Assembly: GCF_001412215.1 (NCBI RefSeq)
Contig: NZ_LLWP01000009.1
Coordinates: 496,001-560,000, forward strand
Origin: Pedobacter sp. Hv1
GTDB taxonomy: Bacteria; Bacteroidota; Bacteroidia; Sphingobacteriales; Sphingobacteriaceae
Direction of reading: 5' to 3'
DNA length: 64,000 nt
Under the pieces are notes generated by a model, which was given only the letters and a program-made list of their open reading frames with translations, was not told where the DNA came from and searched no databases. This document shows positions 36,201 to 44,444 of this stretch, in pieces. The translations under genes and the position numbers were made by a program. Position 1 is the stretch's first letter, and every line of letters starts with the position of its first letter.

Positions 36201-39200
36201 GGTTTAATGAGAAGAATAGATATCAATGATTTTGAAGCCCAGAATATAGAGTACATCGAATTATGGGTAATGGATCCTTATATGTATAAACCGGGTTCGC
36301 AAGGCGGAGACCTGTATTTCAATCTAGGAAACATCTCCGAAGATATCTTGAAAGATGGTAGAAAATCGCTTGAAAATGGTTTGCCAGCAAATGAAGACCC
36401 AAATAAATACGATGAAACAAATTGGGGAAGGGTAGCCAAACTGCAACCTGTTGTACAGGCTTTTGATAACGATCCAGCAGCAAGAAAAGCCCAAGATGTA
36501 GGTTTGGATGGTTTATCTAACGCAAACGAGCGAGTTAAATTTGCAAGGTTAATTGCACAGATCAAAGCTCAGCTCAATCCAGATGCAGCACTGGCATTTG
36601 AGAATGATCCATCATCTGATGATTACTCTTATTTTAGAGGAGGCATTTTAGATCAATCTAATGCAGGTATTCTAAAAAGATATCAAAACTATAATGGAAC
36701 CGAAGGAAACTCTAAGACATCGCAACAATCTTTAGATGAGTTGGGTCTTGAAAATTCAGCTTCTACTTCGCTTCCAGATGGCGAGGATATCAACAGAGAT
36801 AACAACATGACCCAGTCTGATGAATACTTCCAGTATAAGGTATCTATGAAACCAGGCGATTTAGTTGTGGGACAGAACTTTGTAACAGATAAAGTAGTAT
36901 CATCGGTTAAATTAGCCAATGGTAACATTCAAAATTCAACTTGGTATCAAATCCGTATCCCTTTGGCACAATACCAACAAAAAGTGGGTGGTATTCAAGA
37001 TTTTAAATCTATCCGTTTCATGAGGATGTTCTTGACAAATTTTGCCGATACTGCCGTGCTTAGATTTGCCAAAATCCAATTGGTAAGAGGAGAGTGGCGC
37101 AAATACAATGCAAAAAATGAAAGCAGCCAAGTCATTGCAGATCCTTCATTATTGCCAGCCAACCCTGATAACTCTACAATAGAAGTAGCTACGGTTAATA
37201 TTGAAGAAAATGGTAAACGTGCGCCAATCCCTTATGTTGTGCCGCCAGGTATTCAACGAGAACGTGATTTTAGCAACTACCGTGGAGATACCCGTCAGAA
37301 TGAGCAGTCGTTAGCGGTAATTATCAAAAACCTAAAAGATGGTTATGGTAGGGCTGCTTTTAAAACTGCCATTAACGACTTTAGATCGTATAAACGATTG
37401 GAAATGTTTATCCACTTAGAAGCCATTGGCGGTTCAGAACTGTCGGATAATGATGTAAGTGCCTTTTTACGTATCGGAACAGACAATCAAGATAACTATT
37501 ACGAATACAACCAACCCTTAAAAGTTACCCAACCAGGTACGAGCGATCCTTATGCCATTTGGCCAGACCAGAATAAAATGGATATTGAGTTAGAGTTGTT
37601 CCAAAAAGCAAAATTGGCAAGAAATAATGCCCGAATTGCTGGTGGAGCACCATGGCCTATTAATGTTCCTTTTACTTATAGCGATGGAAAAAATACCATT
37701 ATTGTAAAAGGACAACCAGATATGAGTAAAGTGAGGGTGTATATGTTGGGTTTAAAAAATCCATTGCGTAACCAGGCTTCTCCTGCAGGTGATGATGGGC
37801 TAGATAAAAATGCACAGGTTTGGTTTAACGAATTAAGGCTAACAGAATTTGATGAGCGTGGTGGTTGGGCGGCTACTGCCAGAATGAATGCAAAGTTGGC
37901 AGATTTTGCAGATCTGAATGTTTCGGGAAGCAAATCGACTATTGGTTTTGGTTCATTAGAAAAAAGAGTGAGCGAAAGGAATAGAGCTGATAATGCATTT
38001 TTTGATATTTCATCGAGTATGGAGTTGGGCAAGTTCTTGCCAAATAAAACAGGCATTAAAATTCCAATGTATGTGAGTTACTCCAAACAGGTAATTACGC
38101 CACAATATGATCCACGTACACCAGATATCGAGCTCAAAAATGCACTGAATGCTGCTACAAAAGCGCAACGAGATTCGATACTTAACTTTGCACAAGACTA
38201 CACCACCAGAAGCAGCATTAACTTTACCAATGTGCGTAAAGAACGTACAAACCCTAATGCAAAAGTAAGGTTATGGGATATCGAAAACTTTAATGTATCC
38301 TACTCGCAAACTAAATTTGCTCATAGAGATTTTGTAAACGAAAACAGTATTCAACATACCTATAGAGCTTCATTAGCTTATAACTATTCGGGTACACCAA
38401 AAAATTACCAACCGTTTGATAAGATCATCAAATCGAATACCCTTAAATTATTGAAGGATTTTAACTTCACATTGTTGCCAAGTTCCATTAACTTTAGGTT
38501 GGATGTAGATCGTTTTTACGCAGAAAATACTTTGCGCAATAACGATCCGAATAACTTCATTCCAATTAATACCACCTTCAATAAAAACTTCTTAGTTTCG
38601 AGGATATATGGTATTGCATGGAATTTAACCAACTCTTTAAGTCTTGATTTTGATGCCACAAACTACTCTATTATCGATGAGCCAGATGGCAGGATTGAAG
38701 GATTAAAAAGAGATACTTTATGGCAGAACCTGAAAACTTTAGGCCGTACTACAAACTACAGTCACAATGTGAATGTTACCTATAAACTTCCGATTGATAA
38801 GATTCCAGGCTTAGATTGGGTTTCGGTGGCTACCACGTATGGTACCAACTTTAACTGGCAAACAGAACCATTATCTACATTAAGAGACCCTAACATCAAC
38901 TTGGGGAATACCATTCAAAACTCTAGAATTATCCAAGTTAACCCAACACTAACCATGACGGGTTTGTACAATAAACTTGGCTTTATGAGAAAAAGTTTAA
39001 ACAAGCCAGATTCGTTGCGTAATTTCTCTGATGTATTGTTAGGGTTATTTACGAGTATAAAAAATATCAATGTTAATTTTAACCAGACCAAAGGCACGTT
39101 CTTGCCTGGTTATTTACCACGCACCAAATATTTCGGAATAGATAATGTTACCGGTGCACCTGGTTTAGGTTTTGTGTTCGGTAGCCAAAGAGATATTAGA

Positions 39201-40379
39201 GAGATGGCATTAAACAATGGCTGGTTAACCAGAGATGAGTTGCAGACACAGTTGTACATTAATACCTTAAGAGAAGATTTTCAGTTAACCAGTACAATTG
39301 AACCTTTAAGAGATTTAAGAATTACCTTAAGTGCTACAAAAAATAGAACCTTAAACTATTCTACTAACTTTAGATACGACAATAGTATCAACTCATTTAG
39401 AAATTTAAGTCCAACTACAACTGGTGATTATAGTGTATCGTTTATGACCTTGGGTACTGCATTTAAAGACAGGAATGGAAGTGTGGTATCTAGCTTGTTT
39501 AACCAGTTTATGGCAAATAGAGAAACCATTTCTAGAAGATTAGGTGCAGAAAATCCAAATTCTTCGGGCGTTACCAATGGTTTTGCCGATGGTTACAATA
39601 AAGATGCACAAGATGTAATTGTTTCTGCATTTATAGCAGCATATACAGGTAAAGATGCAAATTCGGTTAGTTTAAATAGCATGCCTAAAATCCCAATTCC
39701 GAACTGGCGAATTACCTATAGCGGTTTAACTAGGATCCCTTACATTGCGGAACGATTCTCTGAATTGAGTTTAAAACATTCTTACAACTCACTCTATAGT
39801 GTAAATGGTTTTAACACTTTATTAAAATACGAAGAGAACAAAGGATATGTGAGCAGTAAAGATGTGAACCAAAACTTTTTGCCAAAATTCCAATTTTCGC
39901 AGATAAGTATTTCAGAACGTTTTGCTCCACTTATCGGTATTGATACCAGATTTAAAAACAACTTAACTGCAAATTTCGAGATCAATAAAACCCGTTTATT
40001 AGCTTTGAGTTTGGCAAATAGCCAGTTGGCGCAACTCTCAGAAAACAACTTGGTTTTTGGTTTGGGTTACCGTACCAACAAATTTAGATTCCCTTTTGGA
40101 TGGTTTAGCCAGTTAAGAATGGACAACAACATGGACTTTAAATTAGATGTTTCTGTTAGAGATAGCAAGACTGTAATTTATAGAGCCGATGTTAAAGAAG
40201 CTGAAGTTTCATCAGGTCAGAAAAACATTACACTAAGACCAAGTGTTGATTATGTACTGAACCAAAGGTTTAACCTAAAAGTATTCTACGATTCGAATAT
40301 TACCAAACCTTATACCTCACAATCATTTAATACTTCGTTTAGTAACTTCGGCTTTAGTTTACGCATTACGCTTAATTAG
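33207..40379 (+). CDS. sprA: Giant outer-membrane T9SS/gliding translocon protein SprA
   Basis: 2390-residue protein with a signal peptide (to about AIAQ), of the right size and position for SprA, the very large beta-barrel that forms the type IX secretion translocon in the outer membrane and is required for gliding. Recognisable features are SprA-type repeats and many short beta-strands with aromatic girdles; the C-terminus ends in a barrel strand FGFSLRITLN. TTG start 10 bp after ruvA. The maeB-ruvA-sprA-gcvH order supports the assignment. No T9SS partner (PorV, GldKLMN) is in the window. Confidence 0.93.
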   Translation: MTNKLTLLTLLFFVFAGTVAIAQVTPTKSTSDSAKNSFNVREKQRLGLRTFNSPFIHLPENIKREVTYDAVNKRYVITERIGDRLFSQPQYLTVEQYLRLVNSEIKRENWRLLSNAEIAEVRKTGIIPPVKINSRVFEKIFGGTTIDIQPRGEAELTFLGRINKNENPLFNERQRVQSNFDFNQRIQMDVIGNIGTKMKINMNYNTEAQFDFENQIKLDYTGGADDIIKKIEAGNVSLPLNSTLINGTQSLFGVKTQLQFGKLNIAAVFTQQKSQSKEIKLNNGAQQNEYRFSGSDYEANKHYFLAQYFRDNYNKSLANPPTILSGILITKIEVWITNKTGNPQDSRDVLAFLDLGENKPHNTGQFTGGGSVLPSGFANPLFPAQSNDLFAKLAAGAPDSRSTNSNDVINYFQANGGTDNFAKLTYARKLTEREYNFQPQLGYISLNNPLNADEVLAVSYRYTYNGVEYQVGEFSTDIAFDQAKPKVLYSKLLKNETIKTNLPTWDLMMKNIYSIGGYQISNQNFKLDIFRIDDKTGIEMPIIREGNKIALKQYISLTNLDQLNQQKERKPDGVFDFEAENKPFSNNQNPQNNFPGSSSSSGTGLSSLINNTNNGYVTIDPLNGRLIFPLIEPFGKDLAAKFDLPGEQSLADKYTYPELYTSTKVDAQQLFSNKNLYIVKGTYQSEISSEFSLNSINVTEGSVKVFSGTIPLQEGADFTVDYQGGRVKIINTALLASGQPIRITTENNELFGLQQRSLFGTRLDYKVNNKLTLGGTFMNLTEKPLTQKVNYMEEPISNSIFGLDVNYSSPSRFLTKLVDKLPFISTKAPSSFTFSGEYAQLIPGHPSAINATGEKGGASYLDDFEASRSVIDLKSAIPWQLSGTPQLFPEAQLVDNLEYGYNRAKVAFYNIDPIFYNRGGVSTLPSSIRNNTNELSNHYVREIVEQEVFPFKETSTGQSTILPTLDIAYYPSLRGPYNFTPNGFSANGNLNNPKSKWGGLMRRIDINDFEAQNIEYIELWVMDPYMYKPGSQGGDLYFNLGNISEDILKDGRKSLENGLPANEDPNKYDETNWGRVAKLQPVVQAFDNDPAARKAQDVGLDGLSNANERVKFARLIAQIKAQLNPDAALAFENDPSSDDYSYFRGGILDQSNAGILKRYQNYNGTEGNSKTSQQSLDELGLENSASTSLPDGEDINRDNNMTQSDEYFQYKVSMKPGDLVVGQNFVTDKVVSSVKLANGNIQNSTWYQIRIPLAQYQQKVGGIQDFKSIRFMRMFLTNFADTAVLRFAKIQLVRGEWRKYNAKNESSQVIADPSLLPANPDNSTIEVATVNIEENGKRAPIPYVVPPGIQRERDFSNYRGDTRQNEQSLAVIIKNLKDGYGRAAFKTAINDFRSYKRLEMFIHLEAIGGSELSDNDVSAFLRIGTDNQDNYYEYNQPLKVTQPGTSDPYAIWPDQNKMDIELELFQKAKLARNNARIAGGAPWPINVPFTYSDGKNTIIVKGQPDMSKVRVYMLGLKNPLRNQASPAGDDGLDKNAQVWFNELRLTEFDERGGWAATARMNAKLADFADLNVSGSKSTIGFGSLEKRVSERNRADNAFFDISSSMELGKFLPNKTGIKIPMYVSYSKQVITPQYDPRTPDIELKNALNAATKAQRDSILNFAQDYTTRSSINFTNVRKERTNPNAKVRLWDIENFNVSYSQTKFAHRDFVNENSIQHTYRASLAYNYSGTPKNYQPFDKIIKSNTLKLLKDFNFTLLPSSINFRLDVDRFYAENTLRNNDPNNFIPINTTFNKNFLVSRIYGIAWNLTNSLSLDFDATNYSIIDEPDGRIEGLKRDTLWQNLKTLGRTTNYSHNVNVTYKLPIDKIPGLDWVSVATTYGTNFNWQTEPLSTLRDPNINLGNTIQNSRIIQVNPTLTMTGLYNKLGFMRKSLNKPDSLRNFSDVLLGLFTSIKNINVNFNQTKGTFLPGYLPRTKYFGIDNVTGAPGLGFVFGSQRDIREMALNNGWLTRDELQTQLYINTLREDFQLTSTIEPLRDLRITLSATKNRTLNYSTNFRYDNSINSFRNLSPTTTGDYSVSFMTLGTAFKDRNGSVVSSLFNQFMANRETISRRLGAENPNSSGVTNGFADGYNKDAQDVIVSAFIAAYTGKDANSVSLNSMPKIPIPNWRITYSGLTRIPYIAERFSELSLKHSYNSLYSVNGFNTLLKYEENKGYVSSKDVNQNFLPKFQFSQISISERFAPLIGIDTRFKNNLTANFEINKTRLLALSLANSQLAQLSENNLVFGLGYRTNKFRFPFGWFSQLRMDNNMDFKLDVSVRDSKTVIYRADVKEAEVSSGQKNITLRPSVDYVLNQRFNLKVFYDSNITKPYTSQSFNTSFSNFGFSLRITLN

Positions 40380-40382
40380 CAA

Positions 40383-40413
40383 TTGTTATAAATGCGTTTA
40401 ATAATTACCTTTG
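40383..40413 (+). promoter_or_regulatory. Promoter of gcvH-vanZ
   Basis: TTG (40383-40385), 20-nt spacer, TACCTTTG (40406-40413): both parts match the Bacteroidota -33/-7 consensus. The leader before the gcvH ATG is 45 nt. Confidence 0.7.
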
Positions 40414-40458
40414 TTACCGATCAATAAAACAAGACATTAAAAAATTAACATAAACAAA

Positions 40459-40839
40459 ATGAATTTTCCATCAGAATTAAAGTACACTAAGGACCACGAG
40501 TGGGTTAGCGTTTCAGGTAGCGAAGCTACTATTGGTATTACAGATTTTGCTCAACGTGAGCTAGGTGATATCGTTTATATCGATATTAACAGTGTAGGTA
40601 CAGAAGTAGCCAAAGAAGAAGTGTTTGGTACTGTAGAAGCAGTTAAAACAGTTTCTGATCTATTTATGCCATTAACTGGTACTGTATTAGAAATTAATAA
40701 CGATTTGAACGATAATCCAGAACTTGTAAACTCTGATCCTTATGGTAAAGGCTGGATGGTTAAAGTAAGCATTACAGATTTGACAGATGTAGATGGCTTA
40801 TTAAGTGCCGATGATTACAAGGCTTTAGTAGGTGCCTAA
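40459..40839 (+). CDS. gcvH: Glycine cleavage system H protein
   Basis: 126-residue lipoyl carrier protein that shuttles the aminomethyl intermediate between the P, T and L proteins of glycine cleavage. The lipoylation site is K63 in FGTVEAVKTVS, and the hammerhead layout (KYTKDHEW..., DPYGKGWMVKV) is intact. It has its own promoter after sprA, and vanZ starts 3 bp after its stop. Other gcv genes are not in the window. Confidence 0.97.
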   Translation: MNFPSELKYTKDHEWVSVSGSEATIGITDFAQRELGDIVYIDINSVGTEVAKEEVFGTVEAVKTVSDLFMPLTGTVLEINNDLNDNPELVNSDPYGKGWMVKVSITDLTDVDGLLSADDYKALVGA

Positions 40840-40842
40840 TTA

Positions 40843-41250
40843 ATGAACAATTACAAAGTACTAAAATACCAACGCTGGTCTATTGTATGGACTTTCATTA
40901 TTTTAGTACTTTGTAATATTCAATTGCCAGCAAGCGAAGGAGGCTCAGGCTTCTTCTTTGAAGGATTTGATAAATTGGCGCATTTAGGCTTTTTCTATGT
41001 GCTCACCATTTTATTATTTTATGGTAAAATAAAATACCAACATAGTTACCGTTTCCGCTCGTTAACTATTCTAAAAGTCTTGATCATCTCAGCTGTAATT
41101 GGTGGGGCAATAGAACTCCTGCAATGGAAAGTATTCACTTATAGATCTGCAGAGTGGTGGGATTTTGGATGTGATATGATTGGAGCCCTAATGGGGGTCT
41201 TTAGTTATGTATTATTACACAAGTCGAATTTTAACGAACAAAAGGTTTAA
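40843..41250 (+). CDS. VanZ-like membrane protein
   Basis: 135-residue integral membrane protein with about four hydrophobic helices and the VanZ signature: DKLAHLGFFYVLTILLFYG, then GGAIELLQWK with the charged/aromatic RSAEWWDFGCDMIGALMGV. The VanZ family is named for teicoplanin resistance, but most members have no proven role. It starts 3 bp after gcvH and is likely co-expressed. Confidence 0.9.
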   Translation: MNNYKVLKYQRWSIVWTFIILVLCNIQLPASEGGSGFFFEGFDKLAHLGFFYVLTILLFYGKIKYQHSYRFRSLTILKVLIISAVIGGAIELLQWKVFTYRSAEWWDFGCDMIGALMGVFSYVLLHKSNFNEQKV

Positions 41251-41485
41251 TTTCTGGTAACATTATTTTAACAACCTTAATTATAAATCAAATTACATTT
41301 AACGCTCATCTCTTTGGCTTCAAACGCCAATACCTGCCTTTAATAGCTATCTAAGATAGTTTTTCAGCCTCCAAAAATCTGGTCAAAAAAAATACTTGTA
41401 ACGATAAAGTTAGTTGTATTTAAAATGTTACCCATATTTTAACACTTCTTAACAAACTTTTGGAGCTCTCTGTAGTCTGATAGGG

Positions 41486-41493
41486 TAACTTTA
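41486..41493 (+). promoter_or_regulatory. Candidate -7 element before the first OMP_b-brl_3 gene
   Basis: TAACTTTA differs from TAnnTTTG at its last base and lies 20 nt before the ATG. The 263-bp gap (41251-41513) otherwise holds only AT-rich sequence, with no open frame. Confidence 0.4.
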
Positions 41494-41513
41494 CAAAATT
41501 ATAAATAGTAACA

Positions 41514-44312
41514 ATGAAGAATTTTATACAAAAATCGATACTTATTGCCCTCTTATTCGTAAGTTATTTTGCTGCTGCCCAAACCAAAGGTACAGTTAGC
41601 GGTAAAGTATTAAATAATAAAGACAAATCTGGAATTGAATTTGCTTCCATAGCCATCAAAAAGCTATATGGTGATTCGTCTGTGATAGGAACAGGTATTA
41701 CAAGCAAAACAGGTAGTTTTTCTGTTAGCGATGTGCCAGTTGGAAAATATAGGTTATTCGTGGCCTTTTTAGGTCTAAAATCATTAACAAAAGATTTTGA
41801 GCTCAACGCTGCTCAGCCAGGTATCAACTTTGGCGATTTGGGCATGGAAGATACAGGTGTAGATTTGAAAGAAATTGAAGTTAAAGGAGAGATCCCTCCA
41901 GTTAAAGTTAAAAAAGATACCTTAGAATTTAATGCTGCTGCTTTTAAAGTAAAAGAAAATGCAGTAGTTGAAGATGTATTGAAAAAACTACCAGGTGTTG
42001 ATGTAGCTAAAGATGGTAGCATTACTGCACAAGGAGAAAAAATATCGAAAGTAAGAGTAGATGGTAAAGACTTTATGGGTAACGATCCATTATTGGCTAC
42101 AAGAAATCTACCTGCGGATATGATTGATAAAATCCAGATCATCGACGACATGTCTGACCAGTCTAAATTCTCTGGTGTGGATGATGGTAACCGTGAGAAA
42201 ATTATCAATATCACTACAAGACAAGATAAAAAGAATGGCTTTTTTGGGAATAGCACTGCTGGTTATGGTCAGGATAGTGATAAAGAAGATCGTTATGATG
42301 TGAATGTAAACATTAACAAATTTAAAAACGATCAACAAATGTCGTTATTGGGCCAATTCAACAATGTAAATAAACAAAGCTTTGGTGGTGGCGTTACTGG
42401 TGGCGGTGGCGGCGGCCGAGGTGGAAACTTTGGCGGTGGCGGCGGTGGTCAACAACAAGGGATCACAACTACCAATATGGTTGGTTTTAACTATGCTGAT
42501 GTATATAAAAATGGTACTACTTTTAATGCAAGTTATAACTTTAACAAAACCTCATTATATAACGACCAACATAGCTTTACTCAGAATTTATTAGGTAATA
42601 CAACTACTACCAATAGAAATGATTTAGAAAGCACAACTAACCGTTTAAACCATAGGTTGAATTTTACCTTGGATACTAAGTTAGATTCTACCATATCATT
42701 TAGATTACAACCAAACATTACCTATACCAAAAACGACGGATTGAGTGAAAGCCAATATACAAGAGAAGTATTAAATAGCTCTACAAAAGGAGAGCAGCGT
42801 TATGATACAAAATCAACTTCCCCTTCTATTAATAACAACTTGTTGATCCGTAAAAAGTTCCAACGTAGAGGTCGTACTTTATCATTGAATATTAATACAA
42901 GTTACAATAATAATGATGCCGATAATATCAACTACATTTTAGATAATACAACAATTGGCAGTGTAACTACACCAAAATTAACCAATCAATTGAATGACCA
43001 AAACTCAAAATCAATTAGCAACAATGCAAGATTGGTATATACTGAGCCATTGAACAAAACATTGAGTTTAGAGTTGAACTATCAGAATGGTTATGCATTT
43101 GATAACCAAGAGCGTTTGGTGTACAATTACAACCCAGTAACAAACAAATTCGACATTAAAGATCCTTTCTATAGCAACGAGTTTGAAAATACAACCTTGA
43201 CCAATTCGATAGGTTTTAACTTTAACAAAACAGAAAAGAAATACAACTGGCAAATTGGTGCGGCAGTTCAAAATACAGATCGTAAAAATGTAAACATGAC
43301 AAATGGAAATGTATTTAATCAGAACTTTACCAACATTACACCTCAAGCTCAGTTTAGATATAATTTTAGCAACAATAAACGTTTAAATATTAGATACAAT
43401 GGTCGTACGCAACAACCAAGTATCAATCAGATCCAACCTATTCCAGATAATACCAATACACAATCAATCGTGTTAGGTAATCCTGATTTGAAGCCTTCAT
43501 TTACAAATAATTTGTTTGTGATTTATAACAGCTTTGATTTTGCAAGTTTCCGTTCGATGACGTTGGGTGCTATTATTAACCAACAGATTAATGCCTTTGC
43601 AAATACAAGTACTTTAATCACAGATCCAACAAGTACAAATTATGGTAAAATTGCACAAGGTTATACCAACGTTGATGGTAACTTTAGTGCAAACGTATTT
43701 GGTAACTTGAGCCAACCTATTATCAAAGGCAATAAGCTAACATTACAGGTCAATGCAAGTGGTAATTATGCTAAAAGCACCAACTTTACCAGCTCATTAG
43801 AAAATGTAACCAAAAGTTATTCAATTACAAATGGTTATAAGTTAGTTTCGAACTTAGATAAGCTAGATATGAATGCAGGTATTTCAGGAACAATGTTCCG
43901 TGATACTTATTCAGCTGCGCAAAATAGCAATGCAAGATATTACACGTTAACCCCAAGTATCGATATTAGTTATTTATTGCCAGGAAAGGTGCGTATACAA
44001 ACAGATGTAAACTACAATAAGGTTACTGGTAGAGGTGCTGGTTTTGATACAGAATATACATTGATGAATGCTTATATCAGTCGTCAGTTCTTTAAAAACA
44101 AAGGTACTTTCAAGCTTTCTGTAAATGACTTATTAAACCAAAATACTGGAGTAACACGTAGTGGTGGTTCTAACACAATTACCGACTTAAACTTTAACGT
44201 ATTGAAACGTTACTACATGCTTTCATTTACCTATTCATTAGGTAGCATTGGCGGTAGAAGCATGGGTGGTATGCAAATGCCAGGCCAAGGTGGTCAAAGA
44301 ATTAGAATGTAA
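41514..44312 (+). CDS. Outer-membrane beta-barrel protein with carboxypeptidase-like N-terminus (1)
   Basis: 932-residue outer-membrane protein. Signal peptide (to about AAAQ), a carboxypeptidase-regulatory-like domain (about 25-110), a plug-like segment with LKKLPGVDVAKDGSI and VDGKDFMGNDPLLATRNLP, then a long OMP_b-brl_3-type barrel. A glycine-rich stretch lies at about residues 290-316, and the C-terminus is Gly/Met/Gln-rich. It resembles SusC-like transporters but without a SusD partner. A paralogue follows, then FeoAB, which hints at metal handling but does not prove it. Confidence 0.9.
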   Translation: MKNFIQKSILIALLFVSYFAAAQTKGTVSGKVLNNKDKSGIEFASIAIKKLYGDSSVIGTGITSKTGSFSVSDVPVGKYRLFVAFLGLKSLTKDFELNAAQPGINFGDLGMEDTGVDLKEIEVKGEIPPVKVKKDTLEFNAAAFKVKENAVVEDVLKKLPGVDVAKDGSITAQGEKISKVRVDGKDFMGNDPLLATRNLPADMIDKIQIIDDMSDQSKFSGVDDGNREKIINITTRQDKKNGFFGNSTAGYGQDSDKEDRYDVNVNINKFKNDQQMSLLGQFNNVNKQSFGGGVTGGGGGGRGGNFGGGGGGQQQGITTTNMVGFNYADVYKNGTTFNASYNFNKTSLYNDQHSFTQNLLGNTTTTNRNDLESTTNRLNHRLNFTLDTKLDSTISFRLQPNITYTKNDGLSESQYTREVLNSSTKGEQRYDTKSTSPSINNNLLIRKKFQRRGRTLSLNINTSYNNNDADNINYILDNTTIGSVTTPKLTNQLNDQNSKSISNNARLVYTEPLNKTLSLELNYQNGYAFDNQERLVYNYNPVTNKFDIKDPFYSNEFENTTLTNSIGFNFNKTEKKYNWQIGAAVQNTDRKNVNMTNGNVFNQNFTNITPQAQFRYNFSNNKRLNIRYNGRTQQPSINQIQPIPDNTNTQSIVLGNPDLKPSFTNNLFVIYNSFDFASFRSMTLGAIINQQINAFANTSTLITDPTSTNYGKIAQGYTNVDGNFSANVFGNLSQPIIKGNKLTLQVNASGNYAKSTNFTSSLENVTKSYSITNGYKLVSNLDKLDMNAGISGTMFRDTYSAAQNSNARYYTLTPSIDISYLLPGKVRIQTDVNYNKVTGRGAGFDTEYTLMNAYISRQFFKNKGTFKLSVNDLLNQNTGVTRSGGSNTITDLNFNVLKRYYMLSFTYSLGSIGGRSMGGMQMPGQGGQRIRM

Positions 44313-44331
44313 GCTTAACCTATAATGTGAT

Positions 44332-44359
44332 AAAAGGCCGTCAGTTTTGATGGCCTTTT
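44332..44359 (+). terminator. Terminator between the two beta-barrel genes
   Basis: 12-bp stem (AAAAGGCC pairing with GGCCTTTT, extended by GTCA/TGAT with one wobble), loop GTTT, followed by T residues. Confidence 0.85.
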
Positions 44360-44444
44360 TTATTTGTAATAAAAACTAAAATAATAGTTTGAAATCTACT
44401 ATATATTTAGTTTATTTGTTTAAACGAATCAAACTAAACCAACC

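Noticed and set aside
33207..40379. Many overlapping short ORFs in other frames within sprA and the beta-barrel genes
   Set aside because: They have no start context, atypical composition and lie antisense or out of frame to strongly conserved proteins.
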